Shown: positions 34,974 to 44,120, counted from the stretch's first letter. The stretch is DNA of 64,000 nt from Thermoguttaceae bacterium (GCA_017937485.1 JAGBDN010000101.1:124001-188000); one strand, 5' to 3'. Made by a program: numbers and translations. Notes: generated by a model from the sequence alone, not told the origin.

Positions 34974-35687
34974 TTGGAAAACGTTACGCGACACGCTTAC
35001 CTCGACCGTTACCCGGTCGACCCAAATTCGACGCGCGTAGTCGTCGGCACCATCCACCCTCACGACGAGGAAAACTTCTTCCTGCCCTTCTTTTACGGCA
35101 ACAAGATGAGTCTTTGGAAGATGTTAAATCTCGCGACATACGGCGAATTAAACGACCCAAACTTCGCGCCGCAAGGTAACAACCGCGTCTTTCGAGAGCG
35201 CGACGGTTTCGAACACCGAATCACGCTCGACTCGATTCTCCGATTTTTGCGCGCAAAACGCATTTCAATGAGCGACGCCGTCCGCGAATGCCGCCGCCCC
35301 GGAAGCGTTTGGGCCGACGCCGAGCTGATTCCGACGCGCTTGAACGTCGAACTCGTCGAGCAAATCCGCGATTCGCAAGTCTCGGAAGTCCTGTTTATGA
35401 GCGGGTTTGGAAAAACAAACGCCTTCAAATTATTTTACGTCGACGTATTGCGACAAAAAATAACGCCGGAGATTCGAGCGCGACGCGAAGTCGTTTGCTC
35501 GCCGGAAATTTTCGGTCGCCCGGTTAAATTCTCGATTCTTTACTCCCCGTCCGGCGCCGCGAACGTCGCGATCGCACAATCCCAGGAATATCGGGCGGTT
35601 AAAGAGCGTTACGCGACCTCGGCGACTCCGGTTCGCGACTTTAAAATCGATTATTATCGCCGCAAATTTAGCCTCGATGCCAAGTAA
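34974..35687 (+). CDS. uracil-DNA-glycosylase-superfamily-like protein
   Basis: A 237-residue cytoplasmic protein. RVVVGTIHPHDEENFF followed by PFFYGNKMSLWKMLN resembles the GT-P and FYGxxxNxFW motifs of the UDG fold. A late LYSPSGAANVAI resembles the SPSPAN motif that contacts DNA in that superfamily. Several classical active-site residues are not obvious, so glycosylase activity is not assured; many such proteins are uncharacterised. The start is a TTG with AGGAG six bases upstream; no ATG is available near the family N-terminus. It follows ispG but is separated by a terminator. Confidence 0.55.
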   Translation: MENVTRHAYLDRYPVDPNSTRVVVGTIHPHDEENFFLPFFYGNKMSLWKMLNLATYGELNDPNFAPQGNNRVFRERDGFEHRITLDSILRFLRAKRISMSDAVRECRRPGSVWADAELIPTRLNVELVEQIRDSQVSEVLFMSGFGKTNAFKLFYVDVLRQKITPEIRARREVVCSPEIFGRPVKFSILYSPSGAANVAIAQSQEYRAVKERYATSATPVRDFKIDYYRRKFSLDAK

Positions 35688-35796
35688 CGCTCCCTTTCCA
35701 AGGTTCGCGCCGCCGCGGTCGTCCGTCCCCGTCGCGCCCTTGTCGCCCGTTATCTCCGCGGTCGCCGTTTCGTTTCGGCGAGCCGTCGCAAACACA

Positions 35797-35847
35797 AGTT
35801 AGCCAAAACTAATACAGCCAAAAACACTAGATTAGTCAAGCCTAACT
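35797..35847. repeat. nested symmetric inverted repeat
   Basis: Outer arms AGTTAG (35797-35802) and CTAACT (35842-35847), inner arms CTAAT (35809-35813) and ATTAG (35831-35835), with equal 6-base gaps between outer and inner arms and a 17-base centre. It is AT-richer than its surroundings. Confidence 0.6.
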
Positions 35848-35880
35848 GCCTCAGCTATCGATTTCCGAAAGATCCGCAAG

Positions 35881-35901
35881 CCGTTAAAATCGCCGCGACC
35901 G
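35881..35901 (+). repeat. dispersed 21-base repeat, intergenic copy
   Basis: CCGTTAAAATCG followed by CCGCGACCG, in the spacer before the histidine kinase gene. Confidence 0.55.
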
Positions 35902-36085
35902 TTACAGCCGGACAAACGTTTCTTTTTTTCGCAAAAGTCGGCGCAAAAACGGAAAAATTCCTTTTCATCGGGTCATTCGGGCGTTAAAATAGGAAGGGAG
36001 CGCGTTTCGGCGACGCGTTCGTTCGCGACTTTCGCATTCCGCCAACCATTCGGCTTTCGAGCGAAAAAACCGACCGGAGAGGACG

Positions 36086-38167
36086 TTGGACTCGCTTTTT
36101 GTCATTCAAGGTTACGACCAAGGAAACCGTTTCGCCCTCGACGACAAACCGGCGACGATCGGCCGCGACGCGTCGAACAACATTCGGTTGCGCGACGCCG
36201 AAGTTTCGCGCCGACACGCCGAAATACGACGCGACGTCAACGGGCGAACGCTGGTCGACCTCGAAAGTTCGAACGGCGTTTACGTCAACGGGCGACGGGT
36301 CAAAACGCGTCGTCTCCTCAACGGCGATCAAATCCAAATCGGCAAAACGGTTCTCCTCTTTTCCTCGCGAGTCTCCGACGTCGGGTCGCGCGAACCGCTC
36401 GTCGACGTCTTCCAGGACGCCGAAGACGACGACGTTTCGCAAGTTTTGCACGCGCTCGCGCCGGAGGAAAACCGCGTTTTTTCCCGTTCCTCTTCCCTCG
36501 CCGCCTCCGCCGACGACGTTAAAGCGGCTTGGTTCGAAAAAGCGCGCGCCCACCTTAACTTTATGTATCACGCGACGTTAGCGGCAAGTCGCACGCTCGA
36601 CGTCGAGCGTTTGCTCGACCGGATTTTGGAGCTGATTTTTCAATGGGCGCCCGTCGACCGCGGTTGCGTTTTCCTTTACGACGCCGACGCCGACAAGCTC
36701 GTTCCGAAATCGTCCCGCACGCGCAAAACCGGCGGTCGCGTTCAAGTTAGCCAAACGATTTTGAATTACACGTTCAAAAATCGCAAAGGAATTCTCACCA
36801 GCAACGCGCGCCGCGACGAACGTTGGAACGGCTCGGTTAGCGTTCTCGACGCCGGCGTTAAAGAAGCAATTTGCGTTCCGATGCAAGGCCGATACGGTCT
36901 CGTCGGCGTTTTATACGTCGACGTTTCACGGCGTCGCGACGATTGGGAACTCGCCGACGTTGCGTCGCCGGACGCCTCCTCCGCTCCCGCCCGGCCTTCC
37001 GACGCGCCGTTCGCAACGCCTTCTCAATCGGAAAGTTCCGACGCTTCGGTCGACCGTTCCGCCTCCCCGTTTTCCGCGCCGACGCTCGACGCCGACGCGT
37101 TCGAACCGCCGGTTTTTATCGACGCCTCCTCTTCGAGCCCTTTCGATATTTACGCGACCAACGAGGCGGCCTTTCCGCCGGAAACGTCCCCCGACGTCGC
37201 GCCTTCCGCCGAACGTTCCCTAAAGAAATTAACGCTCGACCACCTAAAGCTAATGATTGCAATCGGTTGCCAAGCGGCCTTGGCGATCGAGGACGCGCAA
37301 TATTACGTTGGGCTCGCGCAGGCGGAGCGTCTTGCGGCGATCGGGCAAACGGTCGCGGCGCTCTCGCACCACATCAAAAATATCCTGCAGGGAATCCGCG
37401 GCGGCAGTTATCTCATCGACGCGGGTCTCAAAGATCACGACGAAAACCTCGTCGCGAAGGGTTGGCGCATCGTCGAAAAAAATCAAACGAAAATCTCCGA
37501 TCTCGTCCTCGATATGTTGACCTTCAGCAAGGAGCGCGTCCCCGTTTGGTCGTTCGCCGATTTTAACGAGGTGATGGAGGACGTCGTCGAACTGACGCGC
37601 GGTCGAGCGGACGATTTGGACGTCGAACTGGTCTTTTACCCGGACGCTTCGATTCCCCGTTTTTATTTCGACAAAGAGCAAATTCACCGCGCCGTCGTCA
37701 ATTTGATCGGCAACGCGATCGAAGCGTCGAAAGATTACGACCCGGACGCGCCCCCGCGCCGCCGCCCGCCGTCCGACTCCGTCCCGAACGCCGTCGACGC
37801 AACCGACGACGTCGCAAGCGTTTCCGCGTCAAGCGACGCCGCGAATCCGCCCGAATTTCCCCGCTTTCCTCGCGGTCGAGTCGAAGCGCGAACCCGTTTC
37901 GACGCCGACGCCAAACGCGTTTTCGTCGTTGTCGACGACGTCGGCCCCGGCGTCCCGCCCGCCAACCGCGACGCGATTTTCCGCCCCTTCGCGTCGAAAA
38001 ACAAGAGCGGCGGCACCGGTCTCGGTCTCCCGGTAACGCAAAAAATCGTCCGCGAACACCAAGGAAAAATCGTCGTCGACGATTCCCCGCTCGGCGGCGC
38101 GCGCTTCGTCGTCGAACTTCCGCTCGTCCTCGAAAAGAAACCGGACGACGATTCCGACGTTTTTTAA
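36086..38167 (+). CDS. FHA-GAF sensor histidine kinase
   Basis: A 693-residue cytoplasmic kinase with no membrane segment. Residues 1-95 form an FHA domain (TIGRDASNNIRL, SRRHAEI, SSNGVYVNG) that binds phosphothreonine. GAF-like sequence spans about 165-290 (DRGCVFLYDAD, ICVPMQGRYGLVGVLYVDV). A Ser/Pro/Ala-rich linker follows to about 375. The dimerisation helix has ALSHHIKNILQG with phospho-acceptor H428; the usual acidic residue after it is His. The ATPase has NLIGNAIEAS (N box), DDVGPGVP (G1) and GGTGLGLP (G2), with a low-complexity insert between the N and G1 boxes. The start is a TTG with GGAGAGG upstream. No adjacent regulator; the single-domain receiver at 1.9-2.3 kb is a distant candidate. 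Confidence 0.9.
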   Translation: MDSLFVIQGYDQGNRFALDDKPATIGRDASNNIRLRDAEVSRRHAEIRRDVNGRTLVDLESSNGVYVNGRRVKTRRLLNGDQIQIGKTVLLFSSRVSDVGSREPLVDVFQDAEDDDVSQVLHALAPEENRVFSRSSSLAASADDVKAAWFEKARAHLNFMYHATLAASRTLDVERLLDRILELIFQWAPVDRGCVFLYDADADKLVPKSSRTRKTGGRVQVSQTILNYTFKNRKGILTSNARRDERWNGSVSVLDAGVKEAICVPMQGRYGLVGVLYVDVSRRRDDWELADVASPDASSAPARPSDAPFATPSQSESSDASVDRSASPFSAPTLDADAFEPPVFIDASSSSPFDIYATNEAAFPPETSPDVAPSAERSLKKLTLDHLKLMIAIGCQAALAIEDAQYYVGLAQAERLAAIGQTVAALSHHIKNILQGIRGGSYLIDAGLKDHDENLVAKGWRIVEKNQTKISDLVLDMLTFSKERVPVWSFADFNEVMEDVVELTRGRADDLDVELVFYPDASIPRFYFDKEQIHRAVVNLIGNAIEASKDYDPDAPPRRRPPSDSVPNAVDATDDVASVSASSDAANPPEFPRFPRGRVEARTRFDADAKRVFVVVDDVGPGVPPANRDAIFRPFASKNKSGGTGLGLPVTQKIVREHQGKIVVDDSPLGGARFVVELPLVLEKKPDDDSDVF

Positions 38168-38178
38168 CGCCGCTCGAC

Positions 38179-38286
38179 GCGACGTTTATTAACAAAGCGA
38201 CGTCTGCCGACGTTGCGACATTTATTAACGACACGACGTCGGTTAACGCCGCAATATTTGTTAACGACGTCGTTTAACGAGTCTTC
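38179..38286. repeat. three 36-base imperfect tandem repeats
   Basis: Units start at 38179, 38215 and 38251. Each begins GCRAYRTTTRTTAAC and continues with a CGACGTC-type segment in most copies. They lie between the kinase and the HD-domain gene. The units are contiguous, without spacers. Confidence 0.7.
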
Positions 38287-38367
38287 GTCGACGACCAACG
38301 CAACTAACGCCGTCGTCAATATTTACAACGTTGTTTTTCGTTTCCCTTTAACCGCAAGGAACCGCCA

Positions 38368-39456
38368 ATGACGCAACCTCCGCAACCGTCCGCGCCCGTC
38401 CCCGGCGACGGAGGCCCGCGCTCGCCGATTAAAACCCTCTCGGAACTCGAAATCGGACTCGAAGCCGACTGCTTCGTCCTTTTAGCCGAGAAGGAAAAAC
38501 TGCGCACCAAAGACGGAAAGCCTTATTATAAAACGGTTTTCCGCGACAAATGGCGCGAAATCCAAACGCCGATTTGGAGCGACGCGCCGTTTTTCGACGA
38601 ATGCGACAAGGATTGGCAGACGGGCAAATTTTACAAAATCCGGGCGGTCTTGCGCGAATCCGGCTTCGGATACGGCCCGAAATTCGAGTTCCGCCGCGTT
38701 CGCGAAACGATCGAAGCCGACAAGCGCGACGGTTTCGACCCGAACTTTTGCCGTCCTTCGTCCGACGTCGAGCCGGAAGCGCTTGCCAACGAAATACTTG
38801 CGTTCGCAAAGTCGCAAATCGGCAAAGGCCCGCTTTTGACGCTTATTCAACGCGTCTTCAAGGAAAATCGCGACGTTCTCTTCGAAACCGCCGCCTCGCG
38901 CGCCCATCACCGCCCCTACCCCGGCGGCCTCCTCGAACACGCGCTTTCGGTCGCAAAAATCGCCGTCGCGTTGACCGACCACTTCCGCGCCGTTCGCCCG
39001 GAGCTGAAAAAAACGCTCTCGAAACCGCTGATCGTCGCGGGCGCCATTTTACACGACGTCGGCAAGATTATCGAAATGGAGCAACACGTCGCGGCGCCGC
39101 GTCGCACCGTCGAGGGCGAACTCCTTGGCCACGCCATCCTAAGCCGCGACGTCGTCAAGCGTTACGCCGACGCGGTCGCGCTCGACGACGAAACGCGAAT
39201 CCGCCTCGAACACCTCGTTTTGACGCACGCCCGCTTCCCCGATTGGGGCGCCCCGACGCCCCCCGCCAGCCTCGAAGCGATGATCCTGCATTACGCCGAT
39301 TACGCCGACGCGACCTTTTTCAGTTCGCTCGCAATCCTCGACGCCGACGACGGTTCCGGCGCGTTCACCGTTCGACGCGGCCCGTTCGGAACGCCCCTCC
39401 TCAAACCGTCGGTCGACGCGACGCAACCGCCAAAAGACGGCAGGCGTCGTCCTTAA
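38368..39456 (+). CDS. OB-fold/HD-domain phosphohydrolase (YhaM-like 3'-5' exoribonuclease)
   Basis: A 362-residue cytoplasmic protein. The N-terminal 120 residues resemble an OB-fold nucleic-acid-binding domain (DCFVLLAEKEKLRTKDGKPY). The HD domain follows: HHRPYPGGLLEHALSV, then AGAILHDVGKI with H229 and D230, LGHAILSRDVV and LVLTHARFPDWG, all in the order of YhaM and related phosphodiesterases. RNA 3'-end trimming is the likely role. The last 30 residues are basic and probably disordered. AAGGA lies upstream of the ATG. The sodium/solute symporter gene follows after 138 bases. Confidence 0.85.
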   Translation: MTQPPQPSAPVPGDGGPRSPIKTLSELEIGLEADCFVLLAEKEKLRTKDGKPYYKTVFRDKWREIQTPIWSDAPFFDECDKDWQTGKFYKIRAVLRESGFGYGPKFEFRRVRETIEADKRDGFDPNFCRPSSDVEPEALANEILAFAKSQIGKGPLLTLIQRVFKENRDVLFETAASRAHHRPYPGGLLEHALSVAKIAVALTDHFRAVRPELKKTLSKPLIVAGAILHDVGKIIEMEQHVAAPRRTVEGELLGHAILSRDVVKRYADAVALDDETRIRLEHLVLTHARFPDWGAPTPPASLEAMILHYADYADATFFSSLAILDADDGSGAFTVRRGPFGTPLLKPSVDATQPPKDGRRRP

Positions 39457-39594
39457 CTCCTCGCTTCGTTGAACTTAACAACGTCGCGCGCCCTCCAATC
39501 CAGCCTTTAACCGGCGACGCTACAACGCGCCGCCGATTTTGTTTTCGTTTTCATTCCGCAACCTCGAACCCGTTTAACGACAAGGTTTAATCGA

Positions 39595-42105
39595 ATGGGA
39601 CTAACAACGCTCGACTATCTCGTCCTCGCCGCGTATTTCGTCGCGATGGCGCTGATCGGCCTTTGGTCGATGTTATCCGTCAAAAAGCAGGAGGACTATT
39701 TCCTCGGCAGCCGCAGTTTCGGCAAGATGTTTCAAATGTTCGCCGCGTTCGGCGCCGGAACAAACGCGTCCGACCCGATCGTTACCGCTAAAACAACCTT
39801 TACCAACGGTTTAAGCGGCGTTTGGAGCGGTCTTCTTTGGCTCTTTGTAACGCCGTTTTACTGGATTTGCGGCGTTTGGTACCGGCGTATGCGCTGCCTG
39901 ACGCTCGGCGACTGGTTCGAAGAGCGTTACCAAAGCAAGGCGATCGCGTTTGCGTATATGATTTTCGGCGCCGTCTTCTATATGGTTTACCTCGGCGTTG
40001 GGATGACCGCCATCGGGAAGATGGGTGCGCCGCTCGTCGGAGCCGACACGTTGTCGCTTTTCGGTTGGACGGTCGGTTTCGACCAATTCATCATCGTTCT
40101 AACCGCCGCTTGCGTCTTATTTTACGGCGTTCTCGGCGGGCTTCGCGCGGCGTACTGGACGGACTTGATTCAAGGGATTTTTATCGTTATCCTGTCGATT
40201 ATTTTGATTCCGGTCGGCTTGAACGCCCTTGTTAAGGACGAAAACGAGACGCTCCGCGCCAACGCAGCCGTCGCGACCGCAACCGACGAAACGGCAAAAG
40301 TTGCGACCGACGCCGCGCCCGCCGAAACCGCCGCGACCGCCGACGTCGACGCCGTGTCGTCCGCCCAAACCGTCGCGAACGCCGAAGTCGACGCCGCGCC
40401 CGCCGACGTCGCAACCCCCGCTCCGCGCGAGCTTTCCGGAACGCTCGACGGTTTCGAAGCGCTCCACCGTCGCGTCCCGGCCGAATACTTCGAAATCTTA
40501 ACGAGTCCGAAAGGCGGCGAGTTCCCGCTCCATTATATCTTGGCGATCACGCTCCTGAACCTCCTCGGCATCGTCTGCCAACCGCACTTCATCGCGACCG
40601 GCGGCGGCTCGGCGAAAACGGAGTACAACGCCCGCTTCGGCCTCGTCGCAGGCAACATTCTAAAGCGTTTCTGCACCATCGGTTGGGCGTTCACCGCGCT
40701 CGTCGCGTTGGCGTATCTCGCGAGCAACGTCGAGTTGGCCGCCGACCCGGATAAAGTTTGGGGCGTCGCGACGCGCGAACTCCTCGGCCCGCTTAACTGC
40801 GGTTTGGTCGGATTGATGCTGGCGTGTCTCTTGGCGGCGCTGATGAGTTCCGCAAGTTGTTATATGCTGGTGGTTTCCGCGCTCGTCGTCCGCAACGGTT
40901 ACGCGGCGTACATTAACCCGAACGCGAGCGAAAAAACGTTCGTTTTCGCCGGGCGACTCTGCGGCGCCGTCGTTATTATCGGCGCGACGGTTGTTTCGCT
41001 GACGTCGATGAACGTTTTCGAACAGCTGAAATTCGCTTGGGAGATTCCGATCGTTTTCGCCGCGCCGTTTTGGATCGGGTTGTACTGGCGCCGCGCGAAC
41101 AAGTGGTCGGCTTGGGGAACGATCGCGCTCACCCTGACGCTCTTCTTCCTGATTCCGATGAACGCCGCGAAATTCAAACCGTCCTTAACGACGAATCCGC
41201 AATACTTAGCGACGAACGAATTTGTCGTCGTTCGCGAGACGCGCGCCGTTTCGCCGACCGACGTCGAGCGACGCGACGCCGCGATTCAAGTTTGGAACGA
41301 ACGTCGCGCCAAGCTCGAAAGTTCGCTCGCACCGGAACTTAGCGACGTCGAACGCGCCGCGGCGGTTCATTCGCAACTCGGCCCGGCGCCGAAGAAAATC
41401 GCGCTCGGCGAAACGATCGTCGACGAATTCCGCACCGGCGGCAAGGCGATCTTTTGGGGCGGCGGCGTCGCGGCGTTCGACGAAAGCGGCGCCGAACTCG
41501 TCGTCGACTCGAAGGGCCGCGTCGTCGCTAAAATCGTCGACGGCAAAAAGACTTACGTCGCGACCGACGCGCCGGCGCTCGAGTTGTTCGACCCGAAATT
41601 CGCCGAAACCGAAGACCTCGGCGACTCCCGCGTCCGCTCGACCGACCGTTTTAAATCGGTCGACGATTTGGCGTCGCTCGGCGTTAGCTTGAAGGGCAAA
41701 GGCTCGTTCGAACTTGACTTCCTCCTTTACGAACGCTGCGGTTTCGACCTCGTTTCGGCCAGCAACGGAACCCTTGAAGCGATGCGACTTCCGACGCGTC
41801 TTTTCCTTCCGTTTGTCTTCCTGATTCTGCTAAGTTTCGTAACGCCGCGCGGCGACAAGGAACTCCTCGACCGTTACTTCGTCAAGATGAAGACGCCGGT
41901 CGACCCCGACCCGGAACGCGACGCGGAAGAGATGCGCCTCTCTTACGAGAATCCTAACCGCTTCGACGACAAGCGTTTGTTCAAATTCGGCGGTCTCGAG
42001 TTCAACCGTCCGACGGTTTGCGACGTCGTCGGTTTCGTCGTCAGCTTCGCGATTTGCGTCGGTTTCGTTTTTGTCATCGTCGCGTTGGCGGCGTACCGTC
42101 CGTAA
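39595..42105 (+). CDS. sodium:solute symporter family protein with two large inserts
   Basis: An 836-residue SSS-family transporter (typical length 480-550). The N-terminus (LDYLVLAAYFVAMALIGLW, then KQEDYFLGSRSFG) and GAGTNASDPIVTAKTTF are diagnostic. A low-complexity Ala/Thr/Asp/Val/Pro insert lies after a membrane helix near residues 215-285. A second, larger hydrophilic insert of about 200 residues (about 525-725: ERRDAAIQVWNERRAKLE, KAIFWGGGVAAFDE) precedes the last membrane helices. The substrate is unknown. AAGG lies eight bases before the ATG. A double hairpin follows the gene. Confidence 0.88.
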   Translation: MGLTTLDYLVLAAYFVAMALIGLWSMLSVKKQEDYFLGSRSFGKMFQMFAAFGAGTNASDPIVTAKTTFTNGLSGVWSGLLWLFVTPFYWICGVWYRRMRCLTLGDWFEERYQSKAIAFAYMIFGAVFYMVYLGVGMTAIGKMGAPLVGADTLSLFGWTVGFDQFIIVLTAACVLFYGVLGGLRAAYWTDLIQGIFIVILSIILIPVGLNALVKDENETLRANAAVATATDETAKVATDAAPAETAATADVDAVSSAQTVANAEVDAAPADVATPAPRELSGTLDGFEALHRRVPAEYFEILTSPKGGEFPLHYILAITLLNLLGIVCQPHFIATGGGSAKTEYNARFGLVAGNILKRFCTIGWAFTALVALAYLASNVELAADPDKVWGVATRELLGPLNCGLVGLMLACLLAALMSSASCYMLVVSALVVRNGYAAYINPNASEKTFVFAGRLCGAVVIIGATVVSLTSMNVFEQLKFAWEIPIVFAAPFWIGLYWRRANKWSAWGTIALTLTLFFLIPMNAAKFKPSLTTNPQYLATNEFVVVRETRAVSPTDVERRDAAIQVWNERRAKLESSLAPELSDVERAAAVHSQLGPAPKKIALGETIVDEFRTGGKAIFWGGGVAAFDESGAELVVDSKGRVVAKIVDGKKTYVATDAPALELFDPKFAETEDLGDSRVRSTDRFKSVDDLASLGVSLKGKGSFELDFLLYERCGFDLVSASNGTLEAMRLPTRLFLPFVFLILLSFVTPRGDKELLDRYFVKMKTPVDPDPERDAEEMRLSYENPNRFDDKRLFKFGGLEFNRPTVCDVVGFVVSFAICVGFVFVIVALAAYRP

Positions 42106-42120
42106 TAACGTCGGAAACAA

Positions 42121-42202
42121 ACCGCAACTCGTTTCATCGCGTTAGTTGCGGTCGCGCCCAATAAAAAAGCGAACGTCGTTTTAACGCGGCGTTCGCTTTT
42201 TT
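42121..42202. terminator. two consecutive hairpins between convergent genes
   Basis: ACCGCAACT (42121-42129) with AGTTGCGGT (42144-42152), then AAAAAAGCGAACG (42163-42175) with CGTTCGCTTTTTT (42190-42202). The second has A and T tracts on both sides and should stop transcription from the symporter and from pepF. Confidence 0.85.
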
Positions 42203-42275
42203 CGTCGACGAAGCCCGACGCGTTCGACGCCGCGTCAAGCTCTGTTTAATTCTTGTTTTTCAACGTTTTAAAGCG

Positions 42276-44120
42276 TCAAAACTGCACTTGCGTCCAGTTC
42301 CCGCCCGCGCGTTGGTCGAAGAGGAGCGCTTCCAATTCGTCGGTCAACGTTTCGAAGCGCTTCATCGCGTCGACGATCGGTTCCGGTTTCTCCATATCGA
42401 CGCCCGCCGCCTTCAAAATATCGAGCGGATCGGCGGAACACCCGGCTTTTAAGAAGTTAAGGTAATCGTCGCGTTCTTTCGTTCCGCCGTTCAAGACCCG
42501 CTCGGCCAACGCGATCGCCGCCGACAGCCCGGTCGCGTACTTGTAAACGTAAAAACCGCGATAGAAGTGCGGAATGCGGAAACATTCGAGTTCCAGCGCG
42601 TCGTCCATCGCGAAATCGGGCCCGAAATAATCGTCGAGAAGTTCGCGGTAGATCGCTCGAAACGCTTGCGCCGTAAGGGGTTCGCCCGCTTCCGCTTTCT
42701 CGTGCGTCCGCAGTTCGAACTCGGCGAACATCGTTTGACGGAAGATCGTCGTTCGAATCGAGTCGAGTTCGCGGTTGATAATCCAAGCGCGGGTTTTGGA
42801 GTCGGTCGATTTCTCTAAAAGCCGTCGCGCAAGGAGTTGCTCGTTGAACGTGCTGGCGATTTCCGCCAAGAAAATCGTGTAGTCGTGATATTCGTAGGGC
42901 TGCGTCCGCGCGGAATACCAGCTGTGCATCGAGTGGCCGCCCTCGTGCGCCAACGTGAAAACGCTTTCGATCACGTTCGGCTTGTAATTCATCATAATAT
43001 AAGGCGGAAAATCGTAACCGCCGTAGCTAAACGCGCCGCTTTGCTTATTTTTGTTCTGATATTTATCGGCCCAGCGATCGGTCGTCAACCCTTTCGTCAG
43101 CGTTTTGACGTACTCTTCCCCAAGCGGCGACAGCGCGTCGCCAATCAATTCGACCGCGGCGTCCCAAGAATAATCGACGGAAACGTCGGACAAAATCGGC
43201 GTGTAAACGTCGTAAAACCTGATATCGTCGAGGTTCATCGCGCGACGGCGCAGGTCGTAATAGCGATAAAGAGCGGGCGTCGCGGCGCGGACGGTTTCGA
43301 CCAAATTGCGGCAAACGCTCGACGGAACGGCTTCGCTAAAGGTCGCCGCCTCGAGCGAACTTTCGAAATTGCGCGCTTTAGCGTAAAAAACGTCTTTGCG
43401 AATCGAGCCTTCGAGCGTCGAAGCCAACGTGTTTTGACGTTTGGCGTACTCGGCGTAAAATTTCTCGAACGCCTCTTTGCGAACACTTCTAACCGGCGAG
43501 TGCAAAAAGACTTGGAACGTTTCCGGCGTCAGCGGCGTTTCGGCGCCGTTTTCGTCGGCGACCGTCCCGAAATCCATTTCGCCGTCGTTCAAGACGCGGA
43601 ACGTCTTCGAAGAGGCGCCCGCGACGTCGCCGACCGCCGCCAGCAGCTTCTCTTCCGCCGCCGAGAGCGAATGCGGTTTGTAACGTAAAATACGTTCCAG
43701 CTTCAACTTCCAAGGCGCCAACCGCGCGTCTTTAAGGAGTTCGGCCCAACGCTCTTCCGAAAGCGCAAGCAACTCCGGACGAACGAAACTCGCCGCTTCC
43801 GCCGCCTTGCTCGCCGCGAGCGAAAACTCGCCCTTCATCGTTTGACGCGCCGGGTCGACGACGTCCTCGACCGCTTTCAAATAAGCGTAAACGCCGAGAC
43901 GGTCGGCGGTTACGTCGACTTCGCGTTCGTACTCGAAAAACTTAACGAGCGTTTCGACGTCGCCCAATTTGCCGCGGAAATCCTCGACCTTTTCCGCCAA
44001 TTTCTTCCAATTTTCGAACGCTTGGCGCCAAGCGTCTTCGGACGCGAACATCGGCGTCAAATCCCAAGCGTCTTCCGCCGGCACGTCTTTACGTTCTCTA
44101 AGTTCTTGCGTAAAAGCCAT
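42276..44120 (-). CDS. pepF: oligoendopeptidase F (M3B)
   Basis: A 614-residue cytoplasmic zinc metallopeptidase that cleaves oligopeptides. The zinc motif is LAHEGGHSMHSW (H392, E393, H396), with the third ligand in the following EIASTFNEQLL. The N-terminal WDLTPMFASEDAW and the helical domain match M3B family members in length and order. AGGAG lies six bases before the ATG. A minus-strand promoter is visible at 44220-44247. Confidence 0.95.
   Translation of the reverse strand: MAFTQELRERKDVPAEDAWDLTPMFASEDAWRQAFENWKKLAEKVEDFRGKLGDVETLVKFFEYEREVDVTADRLGVYAYLKAVEDVVDPARQTMKGEFSLAASKAAEAASFVRPELLALSEERWAELLKDARLAPWKLKLERILRYKPHSLSAAEEKLLAAVGDVAGASSKTFRVLNDGEMDFGTVADENGAETPLTPETFQVFLHSPVRSVRKEAFEKFYAEYAKRQNTLASTLEGSIRKDVFYAKARNFESSLEAATFSEAVPSSVCRNLVETVRAATPALYRYYDLRRRAMNLDDIRFYDVYTPILSDVSVDYSWDAAVELIGDALSPLGEEYVKTLTKGLTTDRWADKYQNKNKQSGAFSYGGYDFPPYIMMNYKPNVIESVFTLAHEGGHSMHSWYSARTQPYEYHDYTIFLAEIASTFNEQLLARRLLEKSTDSKTRAWIINRELDSIRTTIFRQTMFAEFELRTHEKAEAGEPLTAQAFRAIYRELLDDYFGPDFAMDDALELECFRIPHFYRGFYVYKYATGLSAAIALAERVLNGGTKERDDYLNFLKAGCSADPLDILKAAGVDMEKPEPIVDAMKRFETLTDELEALLFDQRAGGNWTQVQF

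Larger units (their letters stand above)
35688..36085. other. spacer with nested inverted repeat
   Basis: No gene is visible. It contains a nested palindrome at 35797-35847 and a copy of the dispersed 21-base repeat at 35881-35901. GGAGAGG at 36076-36082 serves the next gene. Confidence 0.55.

Noticed and set aside
35797..35847. Integron attC site
   Set aside because: The GTTAG and CTAAC arms are in the opposite order to attC (AAC...GTT), and no integrase or cassette is nearby.
38179..38286. 36-base repeats as a CRISPR array
   Set aside because: The repeats are contiguous with no unique spacers, are imperfect, and no cas genes are present.
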